From NCBI GenBank assembly GCA_035541735.1, contig DATKMS010000069.1, positions 1 to 17,569 of the forward strand: DNA of 17,569 nucleotides, written 5' to 3'. Both the position numbers and the translations under genes were made by a program. Below the pieces are notes generated by a model, which had not been told where the DNA came from, did not search any database, and saw only the letters and a list, made by a program, of their open reading frames with translations. Within the stretch, counting starts at the first letter, position 1; each line of letters begins with the position of its first letter. Positions 8,006-15,037 of this stretch are shown in pieces. The stretch comes from DATKMS01 sp035541735 (GTDB lineage Bacteria > Desulfobacterota > Binatia > HRBIN30).

Positions 8006-8905
8006 CTAAACCATCCCGTCGTCCAGGAAGCCGCGCAGCGCTGCGCCGACCGCCGGCGGGTGTGCGAGCAAAAAGTGATGGGCGCCAGGGAACGACCGCA
8101 CGCGGCAGTCACGGATCGCGGCGCGCAACGCGGCTGCCTCGGCCGCATCCATCACCCAGCTCGCCTGGCCGTGCATCACCAGCGTTGGGCAGCGGATACG
8201 TTCGAGCATGCCGTACAGCTCGCCACCGCCGTCGCCGTCGAGCGAGAGGACGGCCCGGTCGAAGCGAAAGGTCCAGTCGCCCGGGCCGCGCTCACACACC
8301 GCATGGCGCGCGAGATGGGCGAGCACGTCGGCAGCCACTCCCGGCTCGTCGGGCACCAGACGGAACGCCGCCAGCGCCGCATCGCGCGTCGGATAGCTGC
8401 GCCCGTGCCGCGTTCCGGCGATGCGTCCGCGCCACTTCTGCGCGATCTTCGCGTGCACCGCGCTCATCCGCGTGTCGAGCAACACCAGTTTGCGTATGCG
8501 GTCCGGGTGCCGCGCCGCACACCACGCCGCGACACGGCCGCCCATGGAGTGCCCGCCGAGCACCACCGGACCTGCCGTCAGTTCATCCATTACAGCCATC
8601 AAGTCGGCAGCGAAGTCCTCGAGGCGATAGCGCGGCGGCTCCGGCCATTCGCTCTCCCCGTGGCCGCGCAGGTCGGGCGCAATCAGGCGCCACCCCGGCA
8701 CCAGCGCCGGCACCAGTGGATCCCACCAGCGAGCGTGCCCGCCATTGCCGTGGACAAGCACCGCGGTCGGGTCGCCCAGGCGGCCCCAGAGCACGCAGTG
8801 CAGTTCCACTTCGCCCACACGCACGCGGCGGCTTTCAGAGGTCACGTCGTCGTCACGCACACGCAGCCGATAGCTTGGTGCGCTCAGTGCCGTCAATGCT
8901 GTCAC
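8006..8905 (-). CDS. Alpha/beta-hydrolase fold protein
   Basis: 299 residues. It has the alpha/beta-hydrolase marks: oxyanion-hole segment VHGNGGHARWWDPL (about 51-64), DLRGHGES (78-85), nucleophile elbow GGHSMGG with Ser120, and a C-terminal histidine in FPGAHHFLLAHP (His276 or His277). A candidate acid lies near Asp253 (WVMD). This architecture is shared by esterases, epoxide hydrolases, C-C hydrolases and haloperoxidase-like enzymes. The substrate cannot be read from sequence. The GTG start at 8905 has no convincing Shine-Dalgarno. In-frame GTG codons further in (near residue 21) are alternatives, and homologous sequence seems to begin around residue 25. The DUF445 gene ends 22 bp upstream on the same strand, so the two are probably cotranscribed. 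No signal peptide is visible, suggesting a cytoplasmic protein. Confidence 0.85.
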   Translation of the reverse strand: MTALTALSAPSYRLRVRDDDVTSESRRVRVGEVELHCVLWGRLGDPTAVLVHGNGGHARWWDPLVPALVPGWRLIAPDLRGHGESEWPEPPRYRLEDFAADLMAVMDELTAGPVVLGGHSMGGRVAAWCAARHPDRIRKLVLLDTRMSAVHAKIAQKWRGRIAGTRHGRSYPTRDAALAAFRLVPDEPGVAADVLAHLARHAVCERGPGDWTFRFDRAVLSLDGDGGGELYGMLERIRCPTLVMHGQASWVMDAAEAAALRAAIRDCRVRSFPGAHHFLLAHPPAVGAALRGFLDDGMV

Positions 8906-8927
8906 GAGGAGCGAGAGACGGAAGACC

Positions 8928-10298
8928 TCACCCGAGCAGCATGTGCGCCAGCGCCAGCAGCACGCCGATCAGGCCGCCGACGAGGGCCCCGTTGAGCCGG
9001 ATGAACTGCAGGTCCGCACCGACGCGATCCTCGATGCGTGCGACCAGCGTGTCGGTGTCGAGCGCTTCGAGGTTCTCGCGTACGGTGAGACCGATCTGGT
9101 GATGGTGGCGGCGCAACAAATCGTCGGCGGTGCTGCGCACCCACTGGTCGAAGGTCGCGCGGCGCTCGGGATTGTCGAGCAGCTCGAGGACGGCATCCCG
9201 CAGCTTGCGATCGATCAGCTCCGACAGCCCACTGTCGGGCGCATCGAGATCGCGCTCGATCTGCTGGCGGAGCTGCGCGAGCAGGTCGCGCACGAGCGGG
9301 CCGGCTTCGAGGCTTTCGATCAGCGCGGTGCGCAGCTGTTCGACTTGTGCGAGTGCTTGTGCATCTCCGGCGGCGAGCCGTTCGGCGAAGCGGCGGACCG
9401 CACCGAACAGGTACTGCCGCAGCGGATGCTCCGGCTCCGCCGCCGCCTGCAGCAACTCGGCAGAGGCGTAGTCGCAGGTGGCCTCGACGACCTTGCGTTG
9501 CACGATCTTGCGCCGCAGGAGGAGGGGCACCAGACGTTTGCCATCCTTGTAGAGTTGACGCGCCGTGCGATCGAGCCAAGCCTGGAGCGTATCGGTCGTC
9601 CCCGGCTTGCGCGCGAGATTGCCCAGCGACAGCACGGCACTCTCGAATGCCGCCGTGGCGCTCGGGCTGTCGACCAGTCGCGTCAGCCACTGCCCGGCCG
9701 ACGCGTCGAGCGGCAAGGCGCGCAACTGGCCCTGGATCGTCCGGTCGACGAAGCTGACAACTTCCGATTCGGACAACGTGCGCGCCAGGCCACGCAGCAG
9801 ATCACGGGCCGGGCCGCCGAGACGTTCGACGTGTACCGGATCGCGCAGCCAGTCAACGATCAGCGCGCTGGGTGCGATGCGCTGCAGGCGCACGCCGATC
9901 ACCTCGGGCGACAGCCACTCGTCTTCGACCATGCTGACGATGCTCTCGATGATCTTTGCGCGCCGGGTTGGGATGATGGCGGTGTGCGGAATCGGCAGGC
10001 CCAGCGGGTGGCGGAACAACGCGGTGACAGCGAACCAATCGGCGAGACCACCGACCATACCAGCCTCGAAGCCGGCAGCGACGACGTGCAGCCAGTGAGC
10101 GCCAGCGAACGGTCCGGTCAGCAGGGCCGCCCGGCTCGCAACCGCGCCGGTGACAGTGATGACCAACGAAACGGTCCCGACGTGGTTTCGGCGTGCGGGC
10201 GGCAGGCCGCGCGACTGGCGACCTTCCTCCTCCTTACGAAACAGGGGACTACCCGGGGGGTGGTCGCCGATCGGTTGCTTACCTCGTCTCGCGACCAA
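8928..10298 (-). CDS. DUF445 family membrane protein
   Basis: Up to 456 residues. The hallmark of DUF445 (YjiN-like) is clear: GGLADWFAVTALFRHPLGLPIPHTAIIP, followed by a long helical, charged region and a C-terminal membrane helix (LNGALVGGLIGVLLALAHMLLG). N- and C-terminal hydrophobic segments flank a large soluble part. Function in the family is not established. The start is uncertain. The outermost start is TTG at 10298 with GGGGAGG about nine bases upstream, but the first ~40 residues (PPGSPLFRKEEEG...) are encoded by a repeat-like sequence and do not look like DUF445. TTG at 10166 would give about 412 residues, nearer the usual family length, but lacks a good ribosome site. The alpha/beta hydrolase gene follows 22 bp downstream. 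Confidence 0.85.
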   Translation of the reverse strand: MVARRGKQPIGDHPPGSPLFRKEEEGRQSRGLPPARRNHVGTVSLVITVTGAVASRAALLTGPFAGAHWLHVVAAGFEAGMVGGLADWFAVTALFRHPLGLPIPHTAIIPTRRAKIIESIVSMVEDEWLSPEVIGVRLQRIAPSALIVDWLRDPVHVERLGGPARDLLRGLARTLSESEVVSFVDRTIQGQLRALPLDASAGQWLTRLVDSPSATAAFESAVLSLGNLARKPGTTDTLQAWLDRTARQLYKDGKRLVPLLLRRKIVQRKVVEATCDYASAELLQAAAEPEHPLRQYLFGAVRRFAERLAAGDAQALAQVEQLRTALIESLEAGPLVRDLLAQLRQQIERDLDAPDSGLSELIDRKLRDAVLELLDNPERRATFDQWVRSTADDLLRRHHHQIGLTVRENLEALDTDTLVARIEDRVGADLQFIRLNGALVGGLIGVLLALAHMLLG

Positions 10299-10338
10299 CC
10301 GAATCTACCTCCCCTGACCCCTCCTTGGTAAGGAGAGG
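10226..10338. repeat. Small inverted-repeat (MITE/REP-like) element
   Basis: CCTCCTCCTTAC at 10226-10237 and the reverse complement CCTCTCCTTAC at 10338-10328 are inverted copies differing by one base insertion. Similarity continues inward (AA..AGGGG in both arms). The right arm also contains a perfect small hairpin, CTCCTT GGT AAGGAG (10321-10335). Such CTCC/GGGG-rich palindromic units are typical of interspersed repeats in high-GC environmental genomes. The element overlaps the proposed 5' end of the DUF445 frame. It could also help end transcription of the upstream MaoC gene. Confidence 0.5.
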
Positions 10339-10350
10339 AACCCACAATGC

Positions 10351-11193
10351 TCAGCGGTACTTTGCGCGGGCTTGCGACAGAACCACGTTGCCCTTCTGTG
10401 TCTCCGCCTGCACGATCGCTTCCCCGGCGCCCGTCTTCCAGATCTTGGTGATGATGCTGTCGCCGAAGTAGACCTGGTCGGCGAAGCGCGCTTCGAAGTG
10501 GAGGAAGCGTGCCGGGTCGCCGCCGCACAGCGCCTTGAGGATGGCGCGCCCGACGAATCCGTAGGTGCACAGGCCGTGCACGAACGGCTTTTCGAAGCCC
10601 GCCATCTTGGCGAAGTCGGGATCGATGTGAATCGGGTTGCGGTCGCCGGAGAGGCGATAGATCGCGCCTTGCTCCGGACGCGTCACGTCTTCGATTACGT
10701 GGTCGGGCTTGCGGTCGGGCGGCACGTTCAGCCCCTGGGTCGACGGACCGCGCTCGCCGCCGAAGCCGCCGGCGCCGCGGATGAACAGCGTGGCCTTGGC
10801 TGTCAGCAGCAAGCCCTTCTCGTCTTCGACGATCCCTTCGGAGCCGATCACCGCCGCCTTGCCCTTATCCCATACTTCAGCGACGCGGCCGGTGACCTTG
10901 ACCTTCGCTTCCGGAGGGATTTCCCGATGCAGCGTGATCGACTGCTCGCCGTGCAGCAGCATGGCGAGGTTGATCTCGACGTTCGACACCAGCCCGCCCA
11001 TGGAGAACATGCCGGGGATGACCGCATAGGTCGGCAGAACTTTGGGTCCCTTGCCTTCGTACACGAACTCCAGTTCGCCCTCCGGCTTGGCACCGACGCC
11101 GACCGCATACAGCATGACGTCCTTCGAGTCCCAGGAGAACTCCACGGGCTCGAAGGTCATGCCGACCAGATCACTCGAAATTGGTTTGCTCAT
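10351..11193 (-). CDS. MaoC-like (R)-specific enoyl-CoA hydratase
   Basis: 280 residues, the length of a double-hotdog hydratase 2. The C-terminal half carries the hydratase 2 motif: SGDRNPIHIDPDFAKMAGF with the catalytic pair Asp184/His189, then KPFVHGLCTYG. This closely follows the hydratase domain of eukaryotic peroxisomal MFE-2 (HSD17B4). The N-terminal hotdog (about 5-140, with TYAVIPGMFSMGG) is the degenerate, substrate-cradling copy. The expected reaction is reversible hydration of trans-2-enoyl-CoA to (3R)-hydroxyacyl-CoA, in fatty acid or steroid side-chain beta-oxidation or in supply of hydroxyacyl monomers. The product is cytoplasmic and lacks a signal peptide. ATG at 11193 has only a weak GGGCGG upstream. 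The gene lies between the LLM monooxygenase and DUF445 genes, all on the minus strand. Gaps of 230 bp and about 50 bp containing repeats make one tight operon unlikely. Confidence 0.9.
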   Translation of the reverse strand: MSKPISSDLVGMTFEPVEFSWDSKDVMLYAVGVGAKPEGELEFVYEGKGPKVLPTYAVIPGMFSMGGLVSNVEINLAMLLHGEQSITLHREIPPEAKVKVTGRVAEVWDKGKAAVIGSEGIVEDEKGLLLTAKATLFIRGAGGFGGERGPSTQGLNVPPDRKPDHVIEDVTRPEQGAIYRLSGDRNPIHIDPDFAKMAGFEKPFVHGLCTYGFVGRAILKALCGGDPARFLHFEARFADQVYFGDSIITKIWKTGAGEAIVQAETQKGNVVLSQARAKYR

Positions 11194-11244
11194 GGCCGCC
11201 CTTTTTCGGAGAAGTGCGCGCGAGAGTCAAGGGCGCACCCTTTT

Positions 11245-11395
11245 CCCTCCTCCGTGAACAATTCCGCCACGACGTAGCATCACACGCTGTGTTGCAAATT
11301 CGGAACGCAGCCCGCTCGCGCGCCTCCTCCCCATCGGCGGACTTTTTCAACAGGCTAACCCTCCTCCGTTCGCGGAAGTGCTCACAGGAGGAGGG
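11245..11395. repeat. Intergenic repeat region with perfect 9-bp stem-loop
   Basis: The gap between the MaoC and LLM genes holds CCCTCCTCC (11359-11367) and its perfect complement GGAGGAGGG (11387-11395), separated by 19 bases. A similar CCCTCCTCCGTGAAC occurs at 11245-11259. Just before the stem is ACTTTTTCAACAGGCT (11341-11356), which resembles a sequence I have often seen at the edges of interspersed repeats. It may be a small non-autonomous element. It could also act as a terminator for the LLM gene. Confidence 0.4.
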
Positions 11396-11423
11396 AACGA
11401 GACTCCCCATCGCCGCGCCACCA

Positions 11424-12311
11424 TCAGATCTTCGCGATCACCTCGTCGGCGAAGCGCTGCATGTGCGGATAGAGATCGGTGTCGAACTTCGACCGCGGTA
11501 CGAACCCCGGGGCGAAGACCATCAGCCGGTGCACGCCGACATCAATGAAGCGCCGCACGGTATCGAGCGTGAACGGCAGGTCGCCGCCGATGCCGCAGGT
11601 GATCTCGAAGCGGGAGAAATCGCGACCGGCGGCTGCGGCAAACGCCTTGAGCTGCGCGATCATGGGCTGGATGCTCTCGGGCGTGAAGCGCGTGCCGTAC
11701 CAGCCATCGCCCAACTCCGCAGCGCGCTTGAGCGCCACGCGCGTTTCGCCGCCGAAGATCAGCGGCGGATGCGGTTTCTGGACGGGCTTCGGATTGAAGC
11801 CGATGGGCCGAAAGCTGTGGAAGCGGCCGGAGAATTGCGGCGTCTCCTCGCTCCACACCGCCTTCATCATCTTGATCGCCTCGCGCGTACGCGCCGCACG
11901 GTCCTTGAACGGCACGCCGACGGCGTCGAACTCCTCTTCGAGCCAGCCGATGCCGATGCCAAAGAGGAAGCGGCCGTTCGACAGCATGTCGAGGCTGGCC
12001 ACCGCCTTCGCCACCGCAAGCGGATTGCGCAACGGCAAGACGAAGACGCCGGTGCCCAGCTTGATGCGTTCCGTGCAACCCGCCGCGAAGGCCAGCGCCA
12101 GCAATGGGTCATGCACCGCGACCGTCGGCCCACCCGGAAATTTCCCGTCCGGCGAGTACGGGTACGGCGTCTTCATGTCGATCGGAATCACCAGATGCTC
12201 GGGGATCCAGATCGACTCGAACCCCAGCGCCTCGGCGCGTTGCGCAACCTGCTTCAACAACTCCGGACGCGCCGTCGACCCGCTGCCCACGGCGTTCAAC
12301 GCAAACTTCAT
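11424..12311 (-). CDS. LLM-class (probably F420-dependent) oxidoreductase
   Basis: 295 residues, typical of the luciferase-like monooxygenase superfamily. The TIM-barrel features are in order: EALGFESIWIPEHL near the N-terminus, a PYPYSPDGKFP loop, DPLLALAFAAGCTERIKLGTGVFVLPLRNP (about 68-97), LSNGRFLFGIGIGWLEEEFDAVGVPF (about 110-135), PPLIFGGET (about 183-191) and a C-terminal VGVHRLMVF. The Rv-type pattern GxGWLxEEF with TGVxVLPLR is that of the TIGR03619-like F420-dependent subgroup. F420 use is an inference, since FMN-dependent relatives look alike. The physiological substrate is unknown. The start is well supported by GAGGAGG eight bases before ATG at 12311. The gene is divergent from intI (184-bp gap) and marks the last ordinary chromosomal gene before the integron. 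Confidence 0.9.
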   Translation of the reverse strand: MKFALNAVGSGSTARPELLKQVAQRAEALGFESIWIPEHLVIPIDMKTPYPYSPDGKFPGGPTVAVHDPLLALAFAAGCTERIKLGTGVFVLPLRNPLAVAKAVASLDMLSNGRFLFGIGIGWLEEEFDAVGVPFKDRAARTREAIKMMKAVWSEETPQFSGRFHSFRPIGFNPKPVQKPHPPLIFGGETRVALKRAAELGDGWYGTRFTPESIQPMIAQLKAFAAAAGRDFSRFEITCGIGGDLPFTLDTVRRFIDVGVHRLMVFAPGFVPRSKFDTDLYPHMQRFADEVIAKI

Positions 12312-12443
12312 GGTGCTGTCCTCCTCATCCGAGCGCCTGTGGTTGGTTCGCTTGGTCGTTCTGCGTCTGTGGTGCAGGCCTCATGTCACATCGAAATTGA
12401 CCGAGCAATCTCTCATGACTTTGCAACCAACCAATGGCGTCAC

Positions 12444-12471
12444 TTGACGCAAGAGCTACTTTCGTTGTATC
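12444..12471 (+). promoter_or_regulatory. Candidate promoter of intI
   Basis: TTGACG (12444-12449) and TGTATC (12466-12471) with a 16-bp spacer lie 25 bp before the intI start. The -35 falls inside a perfect inverted repeat, CTTG-ACG-CAAG (12443-12453). The -10 is poor. The -35 shares TTGACGC with the candidate cassette promoter downstream of intI. I see no LexA box. Confidence 0.35.
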
Positions 12472-12495
12472 TTCGCTTTCATTCTTGGGAGGGAC

Positions 12496-13620
12496 ATGGC
12501 CAACTCCACGGCGATCCAGGCTGTTGTGGACACTCCACCGACGTCGGCGCGCCATGCTCCGCTGCGCGCCGGCGAGCGCGTGCCGGCAGGCGGTGGCGCA
12601 AGGGTCCCCGCCTGCGCACCCCCGAAACCCAAGCTGCTCGACCGGGTGCGCGACGCGATCCGCACCCGGCACTACAGCTATCGGACCGAGGAGGCGTACG
12701 TGGGCTGGATTCGGCGCTTCATCCTCTTTCACAACAAGCGGCACCCGGCAGAGATGGGGAAGGCGGAGATCGAGCAGTTTCTGACGGCCCTGGCGGTGGA
12801 GCGAAACGTCGCGGCCTCCACGCAGAACCAGGCGCTGGCCGCGATTCTGTTCCTCCACAAGGAGGTCTTGGAGTGTGATCCGGGATGGCTCGACGATGTG
12901 GTGCGCGCGAAGCGGCCGCGGCGGCTGCCGGTTGTGCTTACACGGCCGGAGGTTGAGGCATTGTTGACCGTGCTGGACGGCGTCGCATGGATCATGGCAA
13001 CGCTGCTATACGGTTCAGGGCTCCGCTTGAGAGAGTGTTTGCGACTGCGGGTCAAAGACATCGACTTTACACAGAATGAGATTCTCGTTCGCGAGGGCAA
13101 GGGGAACAAGGATCGGGTGACAATGCTGCCGGCCGCCGTGAAAGAGCCACTGCTGCGACATCTGGGCCGTGTCCGTCGCCTGCACGAACGCGATGTGCAG
13201 GCGGGTCTCGGCCGCGTGCAGCTGCCGAGCGCGCTGGCACGCAAGTACCCGCACGCCGACCGCGAGTGGGGGTGGCAATGGGTGTTTCCAGCCACCAAGA
13301 TCTGCACTGATCCGCGCTTCGGTGCACCGCAGCGGTATCATCAGCACGACTCCGTCCTCCAGCGGGCCATTCATGAGGCAGCGCGTGAGGCTGGGATCGG
13401 CAAGCCCGTGGGCCCGCACACCCTGCGGCATAGTTTCGCGACGGACCTGCTGGCAAGCGGCTACGAGATTCGCACTGTGCAGGAGCTGCTCGGCCATCGT
13501 GATGTAAAGACGACGATGATTTACACGCACGTCCTCAACCGCGGCGGTCGCGGTGTGCAGAGCCCCGCCGACCGGTTGCTGGCCGGTCCGGGACGTTCGC
13601 CCGCAGGCCCTGCGGCCTAG
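12496..13620 (+). CDS. intI: Integron integrase IntI (tyrosine recombinase)
   Basis: 374 residues. It recombines attI and attC sites to insert and excise gene cassettes. The core-binding domain begins at about residue 45 (LLDRVRDAIRTRHYSYRTEEAYV). Catalytic residues are visible: Arg177 (GSGLRLRE), Lys in REGKGNKDR, His308 and Arg311 (HTLRHSFATDLL), His334 (GHRDVKTT) and nucleophile Tyr343 (MIYTHV). The IntI-specific extra patch is present (LPSALARKYPHADREW, then WQWVFPA), which separates it from XerC/XerD. The C-terminus GGRGVQSPADRL is also typical of IntI. Compared with IntI1 (337 aa) it has about 30 extra Pro/Ala-rich N-terminal residues. GGAGG lies only three bases before the ATG. The unusual feature is that intI is transcribed toward the cassette, not away from it as in class 1 integrons. 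Confidence 0.95.
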   Translation: MANSTAIQAVVDTPPTSARHAPLRAGERVPAGGGARVPACAPPKPKLLDRVRDAIRTRHYSYRTEEAYVGWIRRFILFHNKRHPAEMGKAEIEQFLTALAVERNVAASTQNQALAAILFLHKEVLECDPGWLDDVVRAKRPRRLPVVLTRPEVEALLTVLDGVAWIMATLLYGSGLRLRECLRLRVKDIDFTQNEILVREGKGNKDRVTMLPAAVKEPLLRHLGRVRRLHERDVQAGLGRVQLPSALARKYPHADREWGWQWVFPATKICTDPRFGAPQRYHQHDSVLQRAIHEAAREAGIGKPVGPHTLRHSFATDLLASGYEIRTVQELLGHRDVKTTMIYTHVLNRGGRGVQSPADRLLAGPGRSPAGPAA

Positions 13621-13659
13621 CACACCGAGGGCAGAGGTAGGAACCGGCACCGTAACCAT

Positions 13660-13689
13660 TTGACGCGTCAGCGCATTGTGACCTATAGA
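13660..13689 (+). promoter_or_regulatory. Candidate cassette promoter (Pc)
   Basis: TTGACG (13660-13665, five of six to consensus) and TATAGA (13684-13689, four of six) are separated by 18 bp. They sit between the intI stop and the attI core, pointing into the cassette. The -35 overlaps a perfect 10-bp palindrome, TGACGCGTCA (13661-13670), a possible operator. In usual integrons Pc lies in or beside intI and reads the other way. Confidence 0.5.
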
Positions 13690-13752
13690 GGCAGGGATGG
13701 TAGCGGGGTGCTATGCCGCAACGCCTGCAGGAGTTGCGGATTTCCCTCGGGA

Positions 13753-13770
13753 GCCGAAATGTAGTTGGGC
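13753..13770 (+). other. attI-like simple site with core GTTGGGC
   Basis: GTTGGGC (13764-13770) matches the integron core consensus GTTRRRY. It is preceded at five-to-six bases by GCCGAAA (13753-13759), an imperfect inverse core, much like the class 1 attI simple site. It lies 144 bp after the intI stop with no RYYYAAC box upstream, which favours attI over a second attC. Crossover is expected between G13764 and T13765. Confidence 0.6.
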
Positions 13771-13818
13771 TATCAGGACCTCACAGGTTGCACATACGCT
13801 GCGGCGGCGGATAGGGAC

Positions 13819-14307
13819 ATGAACGACACTGTCGGCAGCGGTCGATGCCGGAAGGAACTGGAGCAATTCATACGTGAACTGGCAGATCAATTTCTCCCTT
13901 GGTACGAAAGCGCATCGAACAGAAATTACATTGCGTGGCAGATTTGTTCCCTGTTGACGATTATCGCTGGCTTTGCGTCCTCGCTGATCGCCGGCTTGCT
14001 TGGCGAAGGTGCATTCAGAGATTATGGGAAAATCCTTTTGATCATTGTGCCGGCCCTAGGCGCCCTCGCGGCCACCTTGAACGCTCAGTTTCGCTTTGAG
14101 GACGTCGAAGACATTCGGGAACGGGGAAGGATCGAAATGCAGGACTTGATCGAGTGGGCACGGGGTCAACTTGCCATGGCTGACAGCGAGGAGACCTGTT
14201 CATCGGTCTATGAAGCCCTCAGAGAGAGGGTCAAGAATCTGGAGTTGTCCCAGCATGTCGATTCGAAGAAAGTGTTCAAAAAGCGGGCTCGTCGCAGCAC
14301 GAAGTGA
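13819..14307 (+). CDS. Two-transmembrane cassette protein, SLATT/DUF4231-like
   Basis: 162 residues from ATG at 13819, with a modest ATAGGG just upstream. An earlier in-frame TTG at 13765 lies on the cassette junction itself and is unlikely. The visible layout is an N-terminal amphipathic helix with WYESASNRNYIAW (28-40), TM1 at about 38-61, a short loop, TM2 at about 70-88, then a charged cytoplasmic helix (RFEDVEDIRERGRIEMQDLIEWARGQL, about 92-119) and a basic tail (KKRARRSTK). This short 2TM plus soluble-helix plan resembles SLATT/DUF4231 domains, which accompany nucleotide-signalling and other conflict systems as predicted membrane effectors. The match is by architecture and general flavour only, so the family call is tentative. 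It is the first gene after the candidate Pc promoter and precedes the SET gene in the same cassette. No enzyme motif is visible. Confidence 0.7.
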   Translation: MNDTVGSGRCRKELEQFIRELADQFLPWYESASNRNYIAWQICSLLTIIAGFASSLIAGLLGEGAFRDYGKILLIIVPALGALAATLNAQFRFEDVEDIRERGRIEMQDLIEWARGQLAMADSEETCSSVYEALRERVKNLELSQHVDSKKVFKKRARRSTK

Positions 14308-14415
14308 AAGCCTCGAGTGTTGGGGACGATTCCGCTTGAGATGCGAGAACACCTAATGAGGGCGAGCCATGCAAACCAGGAAACGAAAAGGCGGCCGAGA
14401 GAGAGGCGCTCTTCT

Positions 14416-14910
14416 ATGCCTCACGAGGACGTGTACGTCCGTCTAGCGCCGTCGGTGATTCACGGCGTGGGAGTCTTCGCCGTACGGGACATACCAAAAG
14501 GCGCAGCGGTATTCGGGGAGGACGACGAGCCCGTGATCCGGGTTCCGGCAAAGGCGGTTAGACGGTTGCGGCCGGAACTCCGAAGGCTGTACGAGGACTT
14601 TGGCGTTCTGTGCGGAGGGGAGTACATCTGTCCACGGAGCTTCAATCTTCTAACTGTGTCGTGGTACCTGAATCATTCGGATACACCGAACACCCGATGT
14701 GATAGCGACCTAAGATTTGTGACGACGCGGCGAATTCACAAAGGGGAAGAAGTGACCGCGGACTACCGTGCCTACTCCGCCGATCCGTTACCGTGGCTAC
14801 GCCGCAATACCCGTGCTCCAACGGAGCCGGTTCCGTGGACTCGGCAGCAGCCCGCGCGAAATGGGACAACGCCCGGCAATCGATCGGGCTCACCGGTGCG
14901 GCCCAGATGA
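14416..14910 (+). CDS. SET-domain protein (putative protein lysine methyltransferase)
   Basis: 164 residues from ATG at 14416. Longer in-frame starts exist at 14317 (GTG), 14341 and 14356 (ATG), adding up to 33 basic residues. I prefer 14416 because SET homology begins almost at once (VYVRLAPSVIHGVGVFA). SET motifs in order are HGVGVF (16-21), NHSDTPN (86-92), RFVTTRRIHKGEEVTADY (100-117, with the catalytic-type Tyr117), then Tyr120. There is no Cys-rich post-SET region; instead a Pro/Arg/Thr-rich tail of about 35 residues follows. SET proteins transfer a methyl group from S-adenosylmethionine to lysine side chains. Small bacterial ones mostly have no known target. The gene lies 108 bp after the 2TM gene and ends 22 bp before the attC R box, so it is the last gene of the cassette. 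Confidence 0.85.
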   Translation: MPHEDVYVRLAPSVIHGVGVFAVRDIPKGAAVFGEDDEPVIRVPAKAVRRLRPELRRLYEDFGVLCGGEYICPRSFNLLTVSWYLNHSDTPNTRCDSDLRFVTTRRIHKGEEVTADYRAYSADPLPWLRRNTRAPTEPVPWTRQQPARNGTTPGNRSGSPVRPR

Positions 14911-14932
14911 CGAGTACAACGGCTGAGATCCT

Positions 14933-15029
14933 GCCCAACTCTTAGCGGTTTGGAGAGGCCGAGCCAGAGGCGGCGCCAGCGTCGAGTAGGGAAGCCCAAG
15001 GCGAGCGCCTCTCCAAAGCGCGGTTGAAC
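14933..15029 (+). other. attC site (59-base-element-like)
   Basis: R box GCCCAAC (14933-14939, RYYYAAC) and core GTTGAAC (15023-15029, GTTRRRY) flank a long imperfect palindrome. Its perfect 11-bp arms are TTTGGAGAGGC (14949-14959) and GCCTCTCCAAA (15007-15017), extended by GCG/CGC after one mismatch. The central ~47 bp is GC-rich and partly self-complementary. The R boxes pair at five of seven positions, normal when TTRRRY belongs to the next unit. Length 97 bp is within the attC range. Confidence 0.7.
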
Positions 15030-15037
15030 TAAGCCGC
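15023..15037 (+). repeat. Left 15-bp inverted repeat, overlapping the attC core
   Basis: GTTGAACTAAGCCGC, perfectly inverted at 17555-17569. The outer seven bases are the GTTRRRY core of the attC site. The inner GCCGC can pair with GCGGC at 15045-15049 (7-base loop). This is the 3' side of the transposase gene, where the replication origin end (oriIS) of IS91-type elements lies. Confidence 0.75.

Larger units (their letters stand above)
13765..15023 (+). mobile_element. Integron gene cassette with two genes
   Basis: The unit begins with TTGGGC directly after the attI G and ends with the G of GTTGAAC, 1259 bp in all. Its first six bases plus a G form GTTGGGC, the exact reverse complement of its own attC R box GCCCAAC (14933-14939). 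That is what a cassette that circularises through its attC must show. It holds two plus-strand genes, more than the single gene of most cassettes. I see no attC between them, since no RYYYAAC box occurs in 14308-14415. Base use is less GC-rich than in the flanking genes, fitting acquired DNA. Confidence 0.7.

Noticed and set aside
8943..10331. Plus-strand open frame opposite DUF445
   Set aside because: Antisense shadow of a gene with a clear DUF445 signature; His/Gln/Arg-rich and without motifs.
11181..12878. Plus-strand open frame running across the LLM gene into intI
   Set aside because: It overlaps intI in another frame and is antisense to the LLM gene; no domain is recognisable.
13621..13752. 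Possible attC of an earlier cassette just upstream of GTTGGGC
   Set aside because: The AAC triplets here are preceded by bases that do not fit RYYY, and no long inverted arms are seen; an attI site fits better.
14308..14415. Possible attC between the two cassette genes
   Set aside because: No RYYYAAC and GTTRRRY pair and no long palindrome is present, so both genes are assigned to one cassette.
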